This document shows, piece after piece, positions 1-9,787 of a DNA stretch of 64,000 nucleotides (position 1 is its first letter; each line of letters opens with the position of its first letter). The translations under genes and the position numbers were made by a program. The stretch comes from Streptomyces sp. SAI-127 (GTDB taxonomy: Bacteria; Actinomycetota; Actinomycetes; Streptomycetales; Streptomycetaceae), in the NCBI RefSeq assembly GCF_029894425.1, contig NZ_JARXYJ010000001.1, forward strand, positions 9,568,501 to 9,632,500. The letters run 5' to 3'. The notes under the pieces were generated by a model, which did not search any database, was not told where the DNA came from, and was given only the letters and a program-made list of their open reading frames with translations.

Positions 1-1755
1 GGACGCCGTCCAGCCGACGGCCTCGATCCGGGCCGCGTCCGCCGGACGTGACTCGTCGAACAGGACGCGGTCACCCGTGCCGACGCGCAGCCCGTCGACG
101 TAAGCACCCCGGCCGACGTACAGCCGGTCGGCGGAGTATCTCCAGCGCAGGGCGAGCCGGCCGGCTGCCGGAAGGCGGGCCGTGAGCCGGTACCAGGTCC
201 GCCCCGACCAGCCCGTGACCGAACCGGCGGGGTGATCCTGAGCGCCGTCGTGCTCCGTGGTGAACGGCACCGGCTGCCAACTCGCCCCGCCGTCCGTCGT
301 GGCCTCCAAGGTCAGGGCGTCCGCGGGCTCGATGTCCCACCACAGGGCGCACCGCAGCCGCGCGGCGCCTGACGAGGTGTCCAGCGCGGGCAGCGTGAGG
401 GTGGCGTCCGTGGCGCTCGTCATCCCGGAGAACCATGCCGTACGGCCATGAGCCGGGCGGACCGCCACCGCGCGGGCCATGTTGTTCCCGGCGGCCACCC
501 GCGGAGCCGAGCCGGAGCGCCACGTGCGCACCGGATGCACCGAGTTGCCGAGCACGATCAGGAAGGAGTCGGTCGTCGGGTCGAGGACCAGCGAGGTGCC
601 GGTGAAGCCGGTGTGACCCGCCGTGCGCGGGGTGGCCATCCCGCCCATGTACCAGTGCTGGTAGAGCTCGAAGCCGAGTCCGTGCTCGTCACCGGGGAAG
701 GCGGTGTTGAAGTCGGTGAACATCAGCGCCACGGACTCCGGGCGCAGGATGCGGGCCTTGCCGTACGTTCCGCCGTTGAGCAGGGTGCGGCCCAGGACCG
801 CCAGGTCCCACGCGTCGGAGAACACCCCCGCATGACCGGCGACCCCGCCGAGGCTGAAGGCGTTCTCGTCGTGCACCTCGCCCCACACCAGCCCTCGGTC
901 CAGACCTGACCAGGGCTTACGGGCGTCCTCCGTGGCGGCGATCCTCGGTCTCCAGGACGCCGGCGGGTTGTAGCGGGTGCTGGTGAGGCCGAGCGGTGCG
1001 GTGATCTCCTCGCGCAACAGGACATCCAGCGCGCGGCCCGTGATCCGCTCCAGCACCAGTTGCAGCGAGATGAGGTTGAGGTCGGAGTAGAGATAGGTCG
1101 AGCCCGGCGGGTTCAGGGGTGCCTGGTTCCAGATGAGTTGGAGCTTCTCCTCGTACGTCGGAGCGTTGTACAGCGGGATCCAGGCCCTGAAACCCGAGGT
1201 GTGGGTGAGCAGTTGACGGATCGTGATGTCCTGCTTGCCCGCCGCGCCGAACTCCGGGAGGTACGCGGCGACCTTGGCCTCCAGCTCCAGCGCGCCCCGC
1301 TCGATCTGCTGCACGGCGAGAAGCGAGGTGAACAGCTTCGACACCGAGGCGAGGTCGAAGACGGTGTCCTCGGCCATGGGGATCTGCTGATCGGCCGGGA
1401 ACTCGACGCCGCTGTCCGTCTTCTCGTCGTACGACTGATAGCGCACCGCCATGCCGATGGGCCGGTGCAGGGCCACCGTGCCGCCGCGCCCGGCGAGCAG
1501 GACGGCGCCCGCGTACCAGGGGTGTTTCGGCGAGGGGCCGAGGAACGTCTCGGCGTCGGTGACGAGTTGGCGCAGGTGGGCGGGGAGGAGCCCGGCCCGT
1601 TCGGGGGTGCCGTGGCGGAGAGTCGGGTGGTTCTTGGGGGCCGCCGCTTCGGCGGGGCCCGCAGGGAAGGGGGCGATGGCGAGGGCGCCGCCCAACGCGA
1701 GGGTTCTTCGGACCAGCTGACGGCGGGTCACTCCGGTGGTCACCTCATCGGTCAT
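1..1755 (-). CDS. Secreted serine hydrolase, class C beta-lactamase/esterase fold (3' end beyond window)
   Basis: This frame is open from ATG at 1755 to the window edge, 585 codons without a stop. The N-terminus TRRQLVRRTLALGG followed by Ala/Gly-rich sequence looks like a Tat signal peptide. The catalytic SxxK motif is SVSK (about residues 137-140), the second motif is YSDLN, and an HTGFTG motif sits at the C-terminal side of the beta-lactamase fold. From about residue 420 there is an extra beta-rich region of the immune-inhibitor/MAM-like kind. Family members are D-alanyl peptidases, esterases or penicillin-binding-like hydrolases; the substrate cannot be told. It is transcribed divergently from the nitronate monooxygenase gene across an 85-bp gap that holds a shared operator. 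Confidence 0.85.
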   Translation of the reverse strand, partial: MTDEVTTGVTRRQLVRRTLALGGALAIAPFPAGPAEAAAPKNHPTLRHGTPERAGLLPAHLRQLVTDAETFLGPSPKHPWYAGAVLLAGRGGTVALHRPIGMAVRYQSYDEKTDSGVEFPADQQIPMAEDTVFDLASVSKLFTSLLAVQQIERGALELEAKVAAYLPEFGAAGKQDITIRQLLTHTSGFRAWIPLYNAPTYEEKLQLIWNQAPLNPPGSTYLYSDLNLISLQLVLERITGRALDVLLREEITAPLGLTSTRYNPPASWRPRIAATEDARKPWSGLDRGLVWGEVHDENAFSLGGVAGHAGVFSDAWDLAVLGRTLLNGGTYGKARILRPESVALMFTDFNTAFPGDEHGLGFELYQHWYMGGMATPRTAGHTGFTGTSLVLDPTTDSFLIVLGNSVHPVRTWRSGSAPRVAAGNNMARAVAVRPAHGRTAWFSGMTSATDATLTLPALDTSSGAARLRCALWWDIEPADALTLEATTDGGASWQPVPFTTEHDGAQDHPAGSVTGWSGRTWYRLTARLPAAGRLALRWRYSADRLYVGRGAYVDGLRVGTGDRVLFDESRPADAARIEAVGWTAS

Positions 1756-1781
1756 CGTGGAACTCTATCCGGCGACCTGAA

Positions 1782-1798
1782 TCTGACGGAGCATCAGA
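1782..1798. promoter_or_regulatory. 17-bp palindromic operator, copy 1
   Basis: TCTGACGGAGCATCAGA is an inverted repeat with arms TCTGA/TCAGA, 42 bp before the nitronate monooxygenase start and 26 bp before the divergent hydrolase start. The same architecture, with similar flanking sequence (AAAAC.TCTT), recurs at 13564-13580. The size and symmetry suit a TetR-family repressor dimer; the regulator is not in this window. Confidence 0.65.
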
Positions 1799-1840
1799 AA
1801 ACCTCTTCCGTCGTCCGGTGGTCTGCGGCATCCTGCGGCC

Positions 1841-2950
1841 ATGCAGACGGAGCTGAGCAAGAAACTGGGAGTCGAGCACGCCGTCTTCGGCTTCACGCCG
1901 TTCCCCGCCGTCGCCGCGGCCATCAGCCGGGCCGGCGGTTTCGGAGTGCTCGGCGCGGTCCGTTACACGGCCCCCGACGAACTCAAACGCGACCTCGACT
2001 GGATCGAGGCGCACGTCGACGGCAAGCCGTACGGCCTGGACGTCGTGATGCCCGCCAAGAAGGTCGAGGGGGTGACCGAGGCGGACGTCGAGGCCATGAT
2101 CCCCGAGGGGCACCGGCAGTTCGTCGAGGACACCCTCGCCAAGTACGGCGTGCCCGAACTCGCGGAGGGCGAGGCGTCGGGGTGGCGCATCACGGGCTGG
2201 ATGGAGCAGGTCGCCCGCAACCAGCTGGACGTCGCCTTCGACTATCCGATCCGGCTGCTCGCCAACGCCCTCGGCTCCCCGCCCGCCGACGTGGTGGCCC
2301 GCGCGCACGACCAGGACGTCCTCGTCGCGGCCCTCGCGGGCAGCGCCCGGCACGCCGTCAAGCACAAGGAGGGCGGCATCGACATCGTGGTCGCCCAGGG
2401 CTACGAGGCCGGCGGCCACACCGGTGACATCGCCTCCATGGTCCTGACACCCGAGGTCGTCGACGCCGTGGACCCGCTGCCCGTGCTGGCGGCGGGCGGC
2501 ATCGGCAGCGGACAGCAGGTGGCGGCCGCGCTGGCACTCGGGGCCCAGGGTGTGTGGCTGGGCTCCATATGGCTGACCACCACAGAGGCCGAACTGCCCT
2601 CGCCCAGGCTCATCGAGAAGCTGCTGGCGGCCGGCTCCGGCGACACCGTCCGCTCCCGTGCGCTGACCGGGAAACCCGCGCGCCAGCTCCGTACGGAATG
2701 GACCGACGCCTGGGACTCCGCCGACGGACCCGGCACCCTGCCGATGCCCCTGCAGGGCCTGCTGGTCGCCGAGGCCGTCTCGCGCATCCAGAAGTACGAG
2801 GTGGAGCCACTGCTGGGCACGCCCGTCGGCCAGATCGTCGGACGGATGACCAGCGAACGCAGCGTTCAGGCCGTCTTCGACGACCTCACCCGCGGCTTCG
2901 AGAAAGCCGTCGATCGCATCAACCGCATCGCCGGAAGGAGCGGCCAGTGA
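1841..2950 (+). CDS. Nitronate monooxygenase family flavoprotein
   Basis: This 369-residue protein has a TIM-barrel flavoprotein pattern: VFGFTPFPAVAAAISRAGG at the N-terminus, then the conserved QGYEAGGHTGD signature (about residues 186-196) and AAGGIGSGQQVAAALALGA for phosphate/FMN binding. Such enzymes oxidise alkyl nitronates, but homologues in actinobacterial beta-oxidation and steroid clusters often have undefined redox roles. The stop overlaps the start of the following CoA ligase (GTGA), so the two are translationally coupled. No strong ribosome binding site is visible; the 17-bp palindrome lies just upstream. The exact substrate is unknown. Confidence 0.85.
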   Translation: MQTELSKKLGVEHAVFGFTPFPAVAAAISRAGGFGVLGAVRYTAPDELKRDLDWIEAHVDGKPYGLDVVMPAKKVEGVTEADVEAMIPEGHRQFVEDTLAKYGVPELAEGEASGWRITGWMEQVARNQLDVAFDYPIRLLANALGSPPADVVARAHDQDVLVAALAGSARHAVKHKEGGIDIVVAQGYEAGGHTGDIASMVLTPEVVDAVDPLPVLAAGGIGSGQQVAAALALGAQGVWLGSIWLTTTEAELPSPRLIEKLLAAGSGDTVRSRALTGKPARQLRTEWTDAWDSADGPGTLPMPLQGLLVAEAVSRIQKYEVEPLLGTPVGQIVGRMTSERSVQAVFDDLTRGFEKAVDRINRIAGRSGQ

Positions 2951-4500
2951 CGAGCACACCTCCCGCGGGCTTCTGGGCCCAGGCCACCCAAGACCCTTCG
3001 CGTACGGTGCTGATCGCCCCGGACGGCTCGCCCTGGACCGCCGGCCGCCTCCACGCGGCCGCCAACCAGCTCGTGCACGGTCTGCGTGCCGCCGGACTCG
3101 AACGCGGTGACGCCTTCGCCGTCGTCCTGCCGAACAGTGCCGAGTTCTTCACCGCGCACCTCGCCGCCAGCCAGGCGGGCTTCTATCTGGTCCCGATCAA
3201 CCACCACTTCGTCGCCCCCGAGATCGCCTGGATCGTCGCCGACTCGGGCGCCAAGGTGCTCATCGCCGACGAGCGCTTCGCCGCGGCGGCACGGCAGGCG
3301 GCCGATGAGGCGGGTCTCCCGGCGAGCCACCGGTACGCCGTCGGTGAGATCGAGGGCTTCCGGCCGTACGCCGAACTACTCGACGGACAACCGGAGTCGG
3401 CGCCCGCGGACCGGGAGCTCGGCTGGGTCATGAACTACACCTCGGGCACGACGGGCCGCCCGCGCGGTATCCGCCGGCCCCTGCCCGGCAAGCGGCCGGA
3501 GGAGGCGTATCTCGGCGGCTTCCTCGGCATCTTCGGCATCCAGCCCTTCGGCGACAACGTCCACCTCGTCTGCTCGCCGCTCTACCACACGGCCGTCCTC
3601 CAGTTCGCCGCCGCGTCCCTGCACATCGGGCACCGGCTGGTCCTGATGGACAAGTGGACACCCGAGGAGATGCTGCGCCTGATCGACGCGCACAAGTGCA
3701 CCCACACCCACATGGTCCCGACCCAGTTCCACCGCCTGCTCGCTCTCCCCGAGGACGTGCGGGCAAGCTACGACGTCTCGTCCATGCGGCACGCCATCCA
3801 CGGCGCCGCCCCCTGCCCGGACCACGTCAAACGGGCGATGCTCGACTGGTGGGGGCCCTGTGTGGAGGAGTACTACGCGGCCAGCGAGGGCGGCGGAGCC
3901 TTTGCGACCGCCGAGGACTGGCTGAAGAAGCCCGGCACGGTCGGCAAGGCCTGGCCCATCAGCGAACTCGCGATCTTCGACGACGACGGCAACCGGCTGC
4001 CGCCCGGCGAACTCGGCACCGTGTACCTGAAGATGAACACGGGCGGCTTCGCCTACCACAAGGACGAGGCCAAGACGAAGAAGAACCGCATCGGCGACTT
4101 CTTCACCGTGGGCGACCTGGGTCTCCTGGACGAGGACGGCTACCTCTTCCTCCGCGACCGCAAGATCGACATGATCATCTCCGGCGGGGTGAACATCTAC
4201 CCCGCCGAGATCGAGTCCGTCCTGCTCCAGCACCCCGCCGTCGCCGACGCCGCCGCCTTCGGCATCCCGCACGACGACTGGGGCGAGGAGGTCAAGGCCG
4301 TGGTGGAACCGGCCCCGGGCCACGCGCCCGGGCCGGACCTGGCCGAAGACCTCCTCGCCCACTGTGCCGCACAACTCGCCGGCTACAAGCGCCCGAAGAG
4401 CGTCGACTTCATCACCGAGATGCCCCGCGATCCCAACGGCAAGCTGTACAAGCGGCGCCTGAGGGATCCGTACTGGCAGGGGCGCTCCCGAGCCGTGTGA
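2947..4500 (+). CDS. Acyl-CoA synthetase (AMP-forming ligase)
   Basis: A 517-residue ANL-superfamily enzyme that activates a carboxylic acid to its CoA thioester through an acyl-adenylate. The P-loop is YTSGTTGRPRGIRR. Further motifs are EEYYAASEGGG, GDLGLLDEDGYLFLRDR and the C-terminal PNGKLYKRRLRD, which carries the catalytic lysine. The GTG start is chosen because it follows GGAAGGAG and overlaps the nitronate monooxygenase stop by 4 nt. The two genes form an operon under the 1782-1798 palindrome. The substrate class is not evident; the lack of an N-terminal extension fits a medium-chain or ring-acid ligase. Confidence 0.88.
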   Translation: MTSTPPAGFWAQATQDPSRTVLIAPDGSPWTAGRLHAAANQLVHGLRAAGLERGDAFAVVLPNSAEFFTAHLAASQAGFYLVPINHHFVAPEIAWIVADSGAKVLIADERFAAAARQAADEAGLPASHRYAVGEIEGFRPYAELLDGQPESAPADRELGWVMNYTSGTTGRPRGIRRPLPGKRPEEAYLGGFLGIFGIQPFGDNVHLVCSPLYHTAVLQFAAASLHIGHRLVLMDKWTPEEMLRLIDAHKCTHTHMVPTQFHRLLALPEDVRASYDVSSMRHAIHGAAPCPDHVKRAMLDWWGPCVEEYYAASEGGGAFATAEDWLKKPGTVGKAWPISELAIFDDDGNRLPPGELGTVYLKMNTGGFAYHKDEAKTKKNRIGDFFTVGDLGLLDEDGYLFLRDRKIDMIISGGVNIYPAEIESVLLQHPAVADAAAFGIPHDDWGEEVKAVVEPAPGHAPGPDLAEDLLAHCAAQLAGYKRPKSVDFITEMPRDPNGKLYKRRLRDPYWQGRSRAV

Positions 4501-4503
4501 GCC

Positions 4504-6900
4504 TCAGGAACGGACCCGGACGACCCGCAGCGCCGGTGAGGACAGGATGTCCTTCTCGCAGAACCGGGACGTCACCCACTTCTCCGCCGAGAACAGCCGC
4601 GTCTGGTCACCGAAGTGCGGCGAGTTCGGGTTCGAGGACTGGGAGTACGTCAGCAGGGTCCGGGCCACCGGGCAGTGACCGCCGTCCCAGCCCACCGCCT
4701 GGATGTAGCTGGACCCGGTCGTCACCTCCGTGTATCCGCCGCCGGCCGGGTTCCACACCGGCTCGACCTTGTTCCACACCCCCAGCGACTCGGTGCCGCC
4801 CGGAACGGCGATGCGCTTGCCGTTCCGTACGACGAACTGGTGCTCCCCGAGCCGTGAGTCCAGCGGGACACCGGCCGCCCTGAGCTCGGTCACCGTGTCC
4901 GCGAGGGCCGTGACGAAGGCCGGCGCGTCGGTGTTCAGCGTGTTCGGGGTGCCCACCGGGTCGGCCGCCGAGAACGGCACCTTCCACAGCGAGGAATTGG
5001 GCAGTTTCCGCCAGAGCCGGTCGAAGAGCAGCGCACCCCGGCTGTCGGTGTTCGCGGTGCGGTCCCAGGCCGCGAGCACCCCGCACGCCTCGCGGACGTC
5101 AACCGCCGTGCCGTCACTGCCTGTTGCAGCGCCACCAGGGAGCGTCGCACATGCCTTCGCCGCGTCCGCCGCCGCGAGGTCACCCGCGGTCACCCGGTTG
5201 GCGAACTGCTGCGCTTGAAGGTCCCGTACGGTCAACCGCCCGCGCGAGGCCATCGCGGACACGTCCTGGAGAGCACCGCGGGTGCGCATCGAGCGCTGCG
5301 TGCCCACGGTGCCGAAGACCCGCTCGTACCCGGTGATCGGCCGCTCGGCGTTGGCCAGCCAGGCGCTGTCGTTGGAGTTCTCCGCGTACGGCGCGTCCTT
5401 GAGGACCGGCATCTTGGCGGGCCCGAAGACGCCCGGCTGTACGGCGTCCGGATCACTGCCGAGGGCACAGTCGCCGCGCGAGCCGTCGAGGACCGCCACG
5501 CCCGAGGCGGGGTAGGTGACCCTGCCCAGGGGGCTGGAGCAGCGCTGGGCCAGCTCGTCGGTGATCCGGGGGAGCACCTGGGACTGCGTGAACAGCGTGT
5601 GCCCCCGCGAGTCGGCGGCGATCGTGTTGACCCACGGCAGACCCTGGGTGCGCTGCAACGCTCCCAGGACATCACTCGTGCTGCGGGCCTTGCTGAAGCC
5701 GAGGGCCGTGTCGGAGGCGCGCAGGTTGGTGGCGTTCGGGTCATTGAGGGCGTACGCCGTCGTGGTCGTCCAGGGCAGCGGCAGCGCGGCCCCGAGCGAG
5801 GTGACGACCGGGCCGTACCGCGTCCACCACTGGGTCCTCGTCACCGGTTCGCCGCCCTGGACGGCGACGGTCACCCGGCGCTTGCTCATCCGCTCCGGTT
5901 TGCCGTCGACGAGATACGTGGTCGGGTCGGCCGGGTCCAGGGTCAGCTGGTGCAGGTTGAGGGTGACACCCGTGGCCACGGTGTGGCTCCAGGCCACCTG
6001 CGCGTTGTGACCTATGGAGATCGTCGCCGAGCCGAGCAGTGAGCCGCCCGCGATGTTCAGTTCGCCGGGGATGGTCTGCTGCGACTGCCAGAAGCGGCGG
6101 CCGCCCTGCCACGGGTAGTGCGGGTTGCCGAGGAGCAGCCCGCGGCCGTTCGCCGTCGTGGCCCCGCCGAAGGCCACGGCGTTGGAGCCCATGTCGGCGG
6201 AGTCGGCGGCGAAGAGTTCCCGGGCCGCGCGGGCGGTGTCCCGGGCGTCCGGTGCGCCGGTCGTCGGGGTGGTGGTCGCGGGCGGCTGCGCGGCCGTGAT
6301 GCCGTCCACGGCCCGGCCCTGACCGCCGAGCACGGCCAGCGCGAAGTTGCGCGCGGCCACGTCCTGGACCGTCACCGGGCGCACCCAGCCGGCACCCCTG
6401 CACGCCGGGTCGGTGATCGGGTTCTTCCGCAGCCAGGCGTTGTACCCCGCTGCGAAGCCCCGCATCAGTTCCTTCACCGCAGGGCTCGGACCGCGCGGCG
6501 CAGGCGTGGCCATCAGCTTCTCCACCGTCCCCGCCTCCCGCACCCCGCGGAAGTACAGGTCGCTGGAGAGGTTCCTGGTGGCCGAGGAGAGCGCGGTGTC
6601 GGAGGCCGCGTCGGCCCCGAAGAAGCGCGAACGCTCGCCGCGCACGGTCACGAACCCGTCGGCGAGCGTGCACACCTGGTCGGTGGCCTGCGCCCACCCG
6701 GTGCCGAAGCCGAGGTCCGCGTAGTTCTTCGCGAGGATGTGCGGGATGCCGTACTCGGTGTAGCGGATGGTGGCGGACAGACCGCCGTGGGACGGATGTT
6801 CCTGTTTCTGCTGGTTCTGCGCGGCTGCGGCGGGCAGCGCGCCGACGGCGGTGAACAGGGCCACGGCCGCGACGACGGCGTGTCTGAGACGGGTGCGCAT
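4504..6900 (-). CDS. Secreted penicillin acylase family protein (Ntn-hydrolase)
   Basis: This 798-residue precursor starts at ATG 6900 after GGGAGG; its signal peptide ends near ALPAAAA (about residue 27). An alpha-chain of about 200 residues is followed by a linker and the autoprocessing site GSNAVAFGG, where Ser239 would become the N-terminal nucleophile of the beta-chain. Downstream LGNPHYPW and the H-N/S-rich segment ISIGHN fit the fold. Relatives cleave amide-linked acyl chains (cyclic lipopeptides, acyl-homoserine lactones, penicillins). The gene is convergent with the CoA ligase at 2947 (3-bp gap) and divergent from another ligase at 6964. Released fatty acids could be activated by these neighbours; this is inference. 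Confidence 0.9.
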   Translation of the reverse strand: MRTRLRHAVVAAVALFTAVGALPAAAAQNQQKQEHPSHGGLSATIRYTEYGIPHILAKNYADLGFGTGWAQATDQVCTLADGFVTVRGERSRFFGADAASDTALSSATRNLSSDLYFRGVREAGTVEKLMATPAPRGPSPAVKELMRGFAAGYNAWLRKNPITDPACRGAGWVRPVTVQDVAARNFALAVLGGQGRAVDGITAAQPPATTTPTTGAPDARDTARAARELFAADSADMGSNAVAFGGATTANGRGLLLGNPHYPWQGGRRFWQSQQTIPGELNIAGGSLLGSATISIGHNAQVAWSHTVATGVTLNLHQLTLDPADPTTYLVDGKPERMSKRRVTVAVQGGEPVTRTQWWTRYGPVVTSLGAALPLPWTTTTAYALNDPNATNLRASDTALGFSKARSTSDVLGALQRTQGLPWVNTIAADSRGHTLFTQSQVLPRITDELAQRCSSPLGRVTYPASGVAVLDGSRGDCALGSDPDAVQPGVFGPAKMPVLKDAPYAENSNDSAWLANAERPITGYERVFGTVGTQRSMRTRGALQDVSAMASRGRLTVRDLQAQQFANRVTAGDLAAADAAKACATLPGGAATGSDGTAVDVREACGVLAAWDRTANTDSRGALLFDRLWRKLPNSSLWKVPFSAADPVGTPNTLNTDAPAFVTALADTVTELRAAGVPLDSRLGEHQFVVRNGKRIAVPGGTESLGVWNKVEPVWNPAGGGYTEVTTGSSYIQAVGWDGGHCPVARTLLTYSQSSNPNSPHFGDQTRLFSAEKWVTSRFCEKDILSSPALRVVRVRS

Positions 6901-6943
6901 CGTGCCTCCCAACGTCATTGAGGGAAGGAGCGGTTGAGCGTAC

Positions 6944-6957
6944 CAACCGGTAGGTTG
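6944..6957. promoter_or_regulatory. Palindromic operator between acylase and CoA ligase
   Basis: CAACC-GGTA-GGTTG is a perfect inverted repeat in the 63-bp divergent region, 6 bp before the ligase ATG and 43 bp before the acylase ATG. Arms of this type are typical of TetR-family repressors of acyl-CoA metabolism. Confidence 0.5.
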
Positions 6958-6963
6958 TCCCGT

Positions 6964-8460
6964 ATGACGCCTGGACACGGCAGTACGGTTGACGGGGTGC
7001 TGCGGCGCAGCGCCCGGCGCACCCCGGCGCGCGTCGCGGTGGAGTACGGCGAGCGCTCATGGACCTACGAGGAACTCGACGACGCCGTCTCACGAGCGGC
7101 GCGCGTCCTCCTCGACCAGGGCCTCGACCACGGTGACCGGGTCGGTGCCTACGGCCACAACTCGGACGCGTATCTGATCGGCTTCCTCGCCTGCGCCCGA
7201 GCGGGACTGGTGCACGTGCCGGTCAACCAGAACCTCACCGGCGACGATCTCGCGTACATCGTCGGCCAGTCGGGCAGCACCCTCGTCCTCGCCGATCCCG
7301 ACCTCGCGGGGCGGCTGCCCGAGGGCGTGCGCACTCTGCCCCTGCGGGACGCCGACGAGTCGCTGCTGGCCCGCCTGGCCACGGCATCCCCGTACGACGG
7401 CCCGGAACCGCGCAGCGAGGACCTGGTCCAGCTGCTGTACACCTCGGGGACGACGGCCCTGCCCAAGGGCGCGATGATGACCCACCGCGCCCTGGTCCAC
7501 GAGTACCTGAGCGCGATCACCGCCTGCGATCTGAGTGCGGGTGACCGGCCCGTGCACTCGCTGCCGCTCTACCACTCGGCCCAGATGCACGTCTTCCTGC
7601 TGCCGTATCTCGCGGTCGGCGCGACGAACATCATCCTCGACGCGCCCGACGGCGACCGCCTCTTCGACCTGATCGAACAAGGCCGTGCGGACAGCCTGTT
7701 CGCGCCGCCCACGGTGTGGATCGGACTGTCCAACCGCCCCGACTTCGCCACGCGTGACCTCGGCGGGCTGCGCAAGGCGTACTACGGCGCCTCGATCATG
7801 CCGGTGCCCGTCCTGGAACGACTCCGCGAGCGCCTGCCGAAGCTGGCCTTCTACAACTGTTTCGGCCAGAGCGAGATCGGCCCCCTCGCGACCGTCCTCG
7901 CGCCCGACGAACACAAGGGGCGGATGGACTCCTGCGGCCGTACCGTCCTGTTCGTCGACGCACGGGTCGTGGACGCGAACGGCAAGGACGTCCCGGACGG
8001 TACGCCCGGCGAGATCGTCTACAAGTCACCGCAGTTGTGCGAGGGCTACTGGGGCAAGCCCGAGGAGACCGAGGCGGCCTTCCGGGACGGCTGGTTCCAC
8101 TCCGGCGACCTCGCGGTCCGGGACGCGCACGGCTACTTCACGATCGTCGACCGGGTGAAGGACGTCATCAACTCCGGGGGTGTGCTGGTCGCCTCACGCC
8201 AGGTCGAGGACGCGCTGTACACGCACGACGCCGTCGCCGAGGTCGCCGTGATCGGCCTGCCCGACGAGCGGTGGATCGAGGCCGTCACGGCGGTCGTCGT
8301 CCCGCGCGGCGAGGTCACCGAGGCCGAACTCCTCGACCACGCCAGGGAGAAGCTCGCCCACTTCAAGGCACCCAAACGGGTGGTGTTCGTGGACGAGCTC
8401 CCGAGGAACGCGAGCGGGAAGATCCTGAAGCGGGAGCTGCGGGACCGGTTCGCGGGCTAG
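6964..8460 (+). CDS. Acyl-CoA synthetase, fatty-acid CoA ligase type
   Basis: A 498-residue ANL ligase with P-loop LLYTSGTTALPKGAMM, GQSEIGPLAT, DGWFHSGDLAVRD and C-terminal NASGKILKRELRDRF with the catalytic lysine. ATG 6964 is preferred because the operator lies immediately upstream. A TTG at 6934 would extend the protein by ten residues and place the palindrome inside the gene, although GGAAGGAG precedes it. The gene ends in a 4-nt convergent overlap with paaK. It probably activates fatty or aryl acids; substrate specificity cannot be read from sequence. Confidence 0.87.
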   Translation: MTPGHGSTVDGVLRRSARRTPARVAVEYGERSWTYEELDDAVSRAARVLLDQGLDHGDRVGAYGHNSDAYLIGFLACARAGLVHVPVNQNLTGDDLAYIVGQSGSTLVLADPDLAGRLPEGVRTLPLRDADESLLARLATASPYDGPEPRSEDLVQLLYTSGTTALPKGAMMTHRALVHEYLSAITACDLSAGDRPVHSLPLYHSAQMHVFLLPYLAVGATNIILDAPDGDRLFDLIEQGRADSLFAPPTVWIGLSNRPDFATRDLGGLRKAYYGASIMPVPVLERLRERLPKLAFYNCFGQSEIGPLATVLAPDEHKGRMDSCGRTVLFVDARVVDANGKDVPDGTPGEIVYKSPQLCEGYWGKPEETEAAFRDGWFHSGDLAVRDAHGYFTIVDRVKDVINSGGVLVASRQVEDALYTHDAVAEVAVIGLPDERWIEAVTAVVVPRGEVTEAELLDHAREKLAHFKAPKRVVFVDELPRNASGKILKRELRDRFAG

Positions 8461-9752
8461 CGGGGGCGCAGGTCGACGATCCGGCGGATCTTCCCGACGG
8501 AACGCTCCAGGGACTCCGGTTCGACGATCTCGACGGCGATCGACACCCCGATGCCGTCCTTGACGGCCGTCGCGATGGTCAGTGCGGCCGCGTCCCGGGT
8601 CTCGGGTGTGGCGCCCGGCCGGGCCTCCGCGCGCACGGTGAGGGCGTCGAGGCGGCCCTCGCGGGTGAGGCGGAGCTGGAAGTGGGGTGCGACGCCCGGG
8701 GTGCGCAGGACGATCTCCTCGATCTGCGTGGGGAAGAGGTTCACCCCGCGCAGGATCACCATGTCGTCGCTGCGGCCGGTGACCTTCTCCATCCGCCGGA
8801 ACACCCGGGCCGTGCCCGGCAGCAGCCGGGTCAGATCCCGGGTCCGGTAGCGGATGACGGGCATCGCCTCCTTGGTGAGCGAGGTGAACACCAGCTCACC
8901 CCTCTCGCCGTCCGGCAGCACATCCCCGGTGATCGGGTCGACGATCTCGGGGAAGAAGTGGTCCTCCCACACATGGAGCCCGTCCTTGGTCTCCACGCAC
9001 TCCTGCGCGACGCCCGGGCCGATCACCTCCGACAGCCCGTATATGTCGACGGCGTCGATCGCGAACCGCTCCTCGATCTCCCGGCGCATCTCCTCGGTCC
9101 AGGGCTCGGCGCCGAAGACGCCCACGCGCAGCGAGGTGCCGCGCGGATCGACACCCTGCCGCTCGAACTCGTCGAGAAGCGTGAGCATGTACGACGGGGT
9201 CACCATGATGATGCCGGGTTCCAGGTCCTGGATGAGCTGGACCTGGCGTGCCGTCATGCCGCCGGACGCGGGGACGACCGTACAGCCGAGCCGTTCGGCG
9301 CCATAGTGTGCGCCGAGTCCACCGGTGAACAGCCCATAGCCGTACGCCACATGCACCACGTCCCCGGGCCTGCCGCCGGCCGCCCGGATGGAACGCGCCA
9401 CCATGTCGGCCCATAGGTCCAGGTCGTTTTCGGTGTAGCCGACGACCGTGGGGCGCCCGGTGGTGCCGCTGGATGCATGGATGCGCCGCACATGGTCCCG
9501 GGGCACGGCGAACATCCCGTACGGATAGTTCTCGCGCAGGTCCGCCTTGGTGGTGAACGGGAACCGGGCCAGGTCGCTCAGGGAGCGGCAGTCGTCCGGC
9601 CGAACCCCCGCCTTGTCGAAGGACTCCCGATAGAACGGCACGTGCTCGTACGCGTGCCGCAGAGACGCCCGCATGCGCTCCAGCTGCACCGCCCGCAACG
9701 CCCCGGCATCCAGTCGTTCCCCCGAGTCCAGCAGCTCCGCCGCATCCGCCAT
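8457..9752 (-). CDS. paaK: Phenylacetate-CoA ligase family protein
   Basis: A 431-residue PaaK-type ligase: N-terminal RHAYEHVPFYRESFDKAGV, P-loop HASSGTTGRPTVVGYT, then YGLSEVIGPGVAQEC and RSDDMVILRGVNLFPTQIEE. PaaK forms phenylacetyl-CoA from phenylacetate, CoA and ATP. No paaABCDE ring-oxidation genes are next to it, so it may act on another aryl acid. Upstream, at 9788-9805, lies a perfect inverted repeat that resembles TetR/PaaR-type operators. The assignment to the family is firm; the substrate is inferred. Confidence 0.88.
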   Translation of the reverse strand: MADAAELLDSGERLDAGALRAVQLERMRASLRHAYEHVPFYRESFDKAGVRPDDCRSLSDLARFPFTTKADLRENYPYGMFAVPRDHVRRIHASSGTTGRPTVVGYTENDLDLWADMVARSIRAAGGRPGDVVHVAYGYGLFTGGLGAHYGAERLGCTVVPASGGMTARQVQLIQDLEPGIIMVTPSYMLTLLDEFERQGVDPRGTSLRVGVFGAEPWTEEMRREIEERFAIDAVDIYGLSEVIGPGVAQECVETKDGLHVWEDHFFPEIVDPITGDVLPDGERGELVFTSLTKEAMPVIRYRTRDLTRLLPGTARVFRRMEKVTGRSDDMVILRGVNLFPTQIEEIVLRTPGVAPHFQLRLTREGRLDALTVRAEARPGATPETRDAAALTIATAVKDGIGVSIAVEIVEPESLERSVGKIRRIVDLRPR

Positions 9753-9787
9753 CGGAACGTCCCTTTCGCCAACCGCGTCCTCACGGG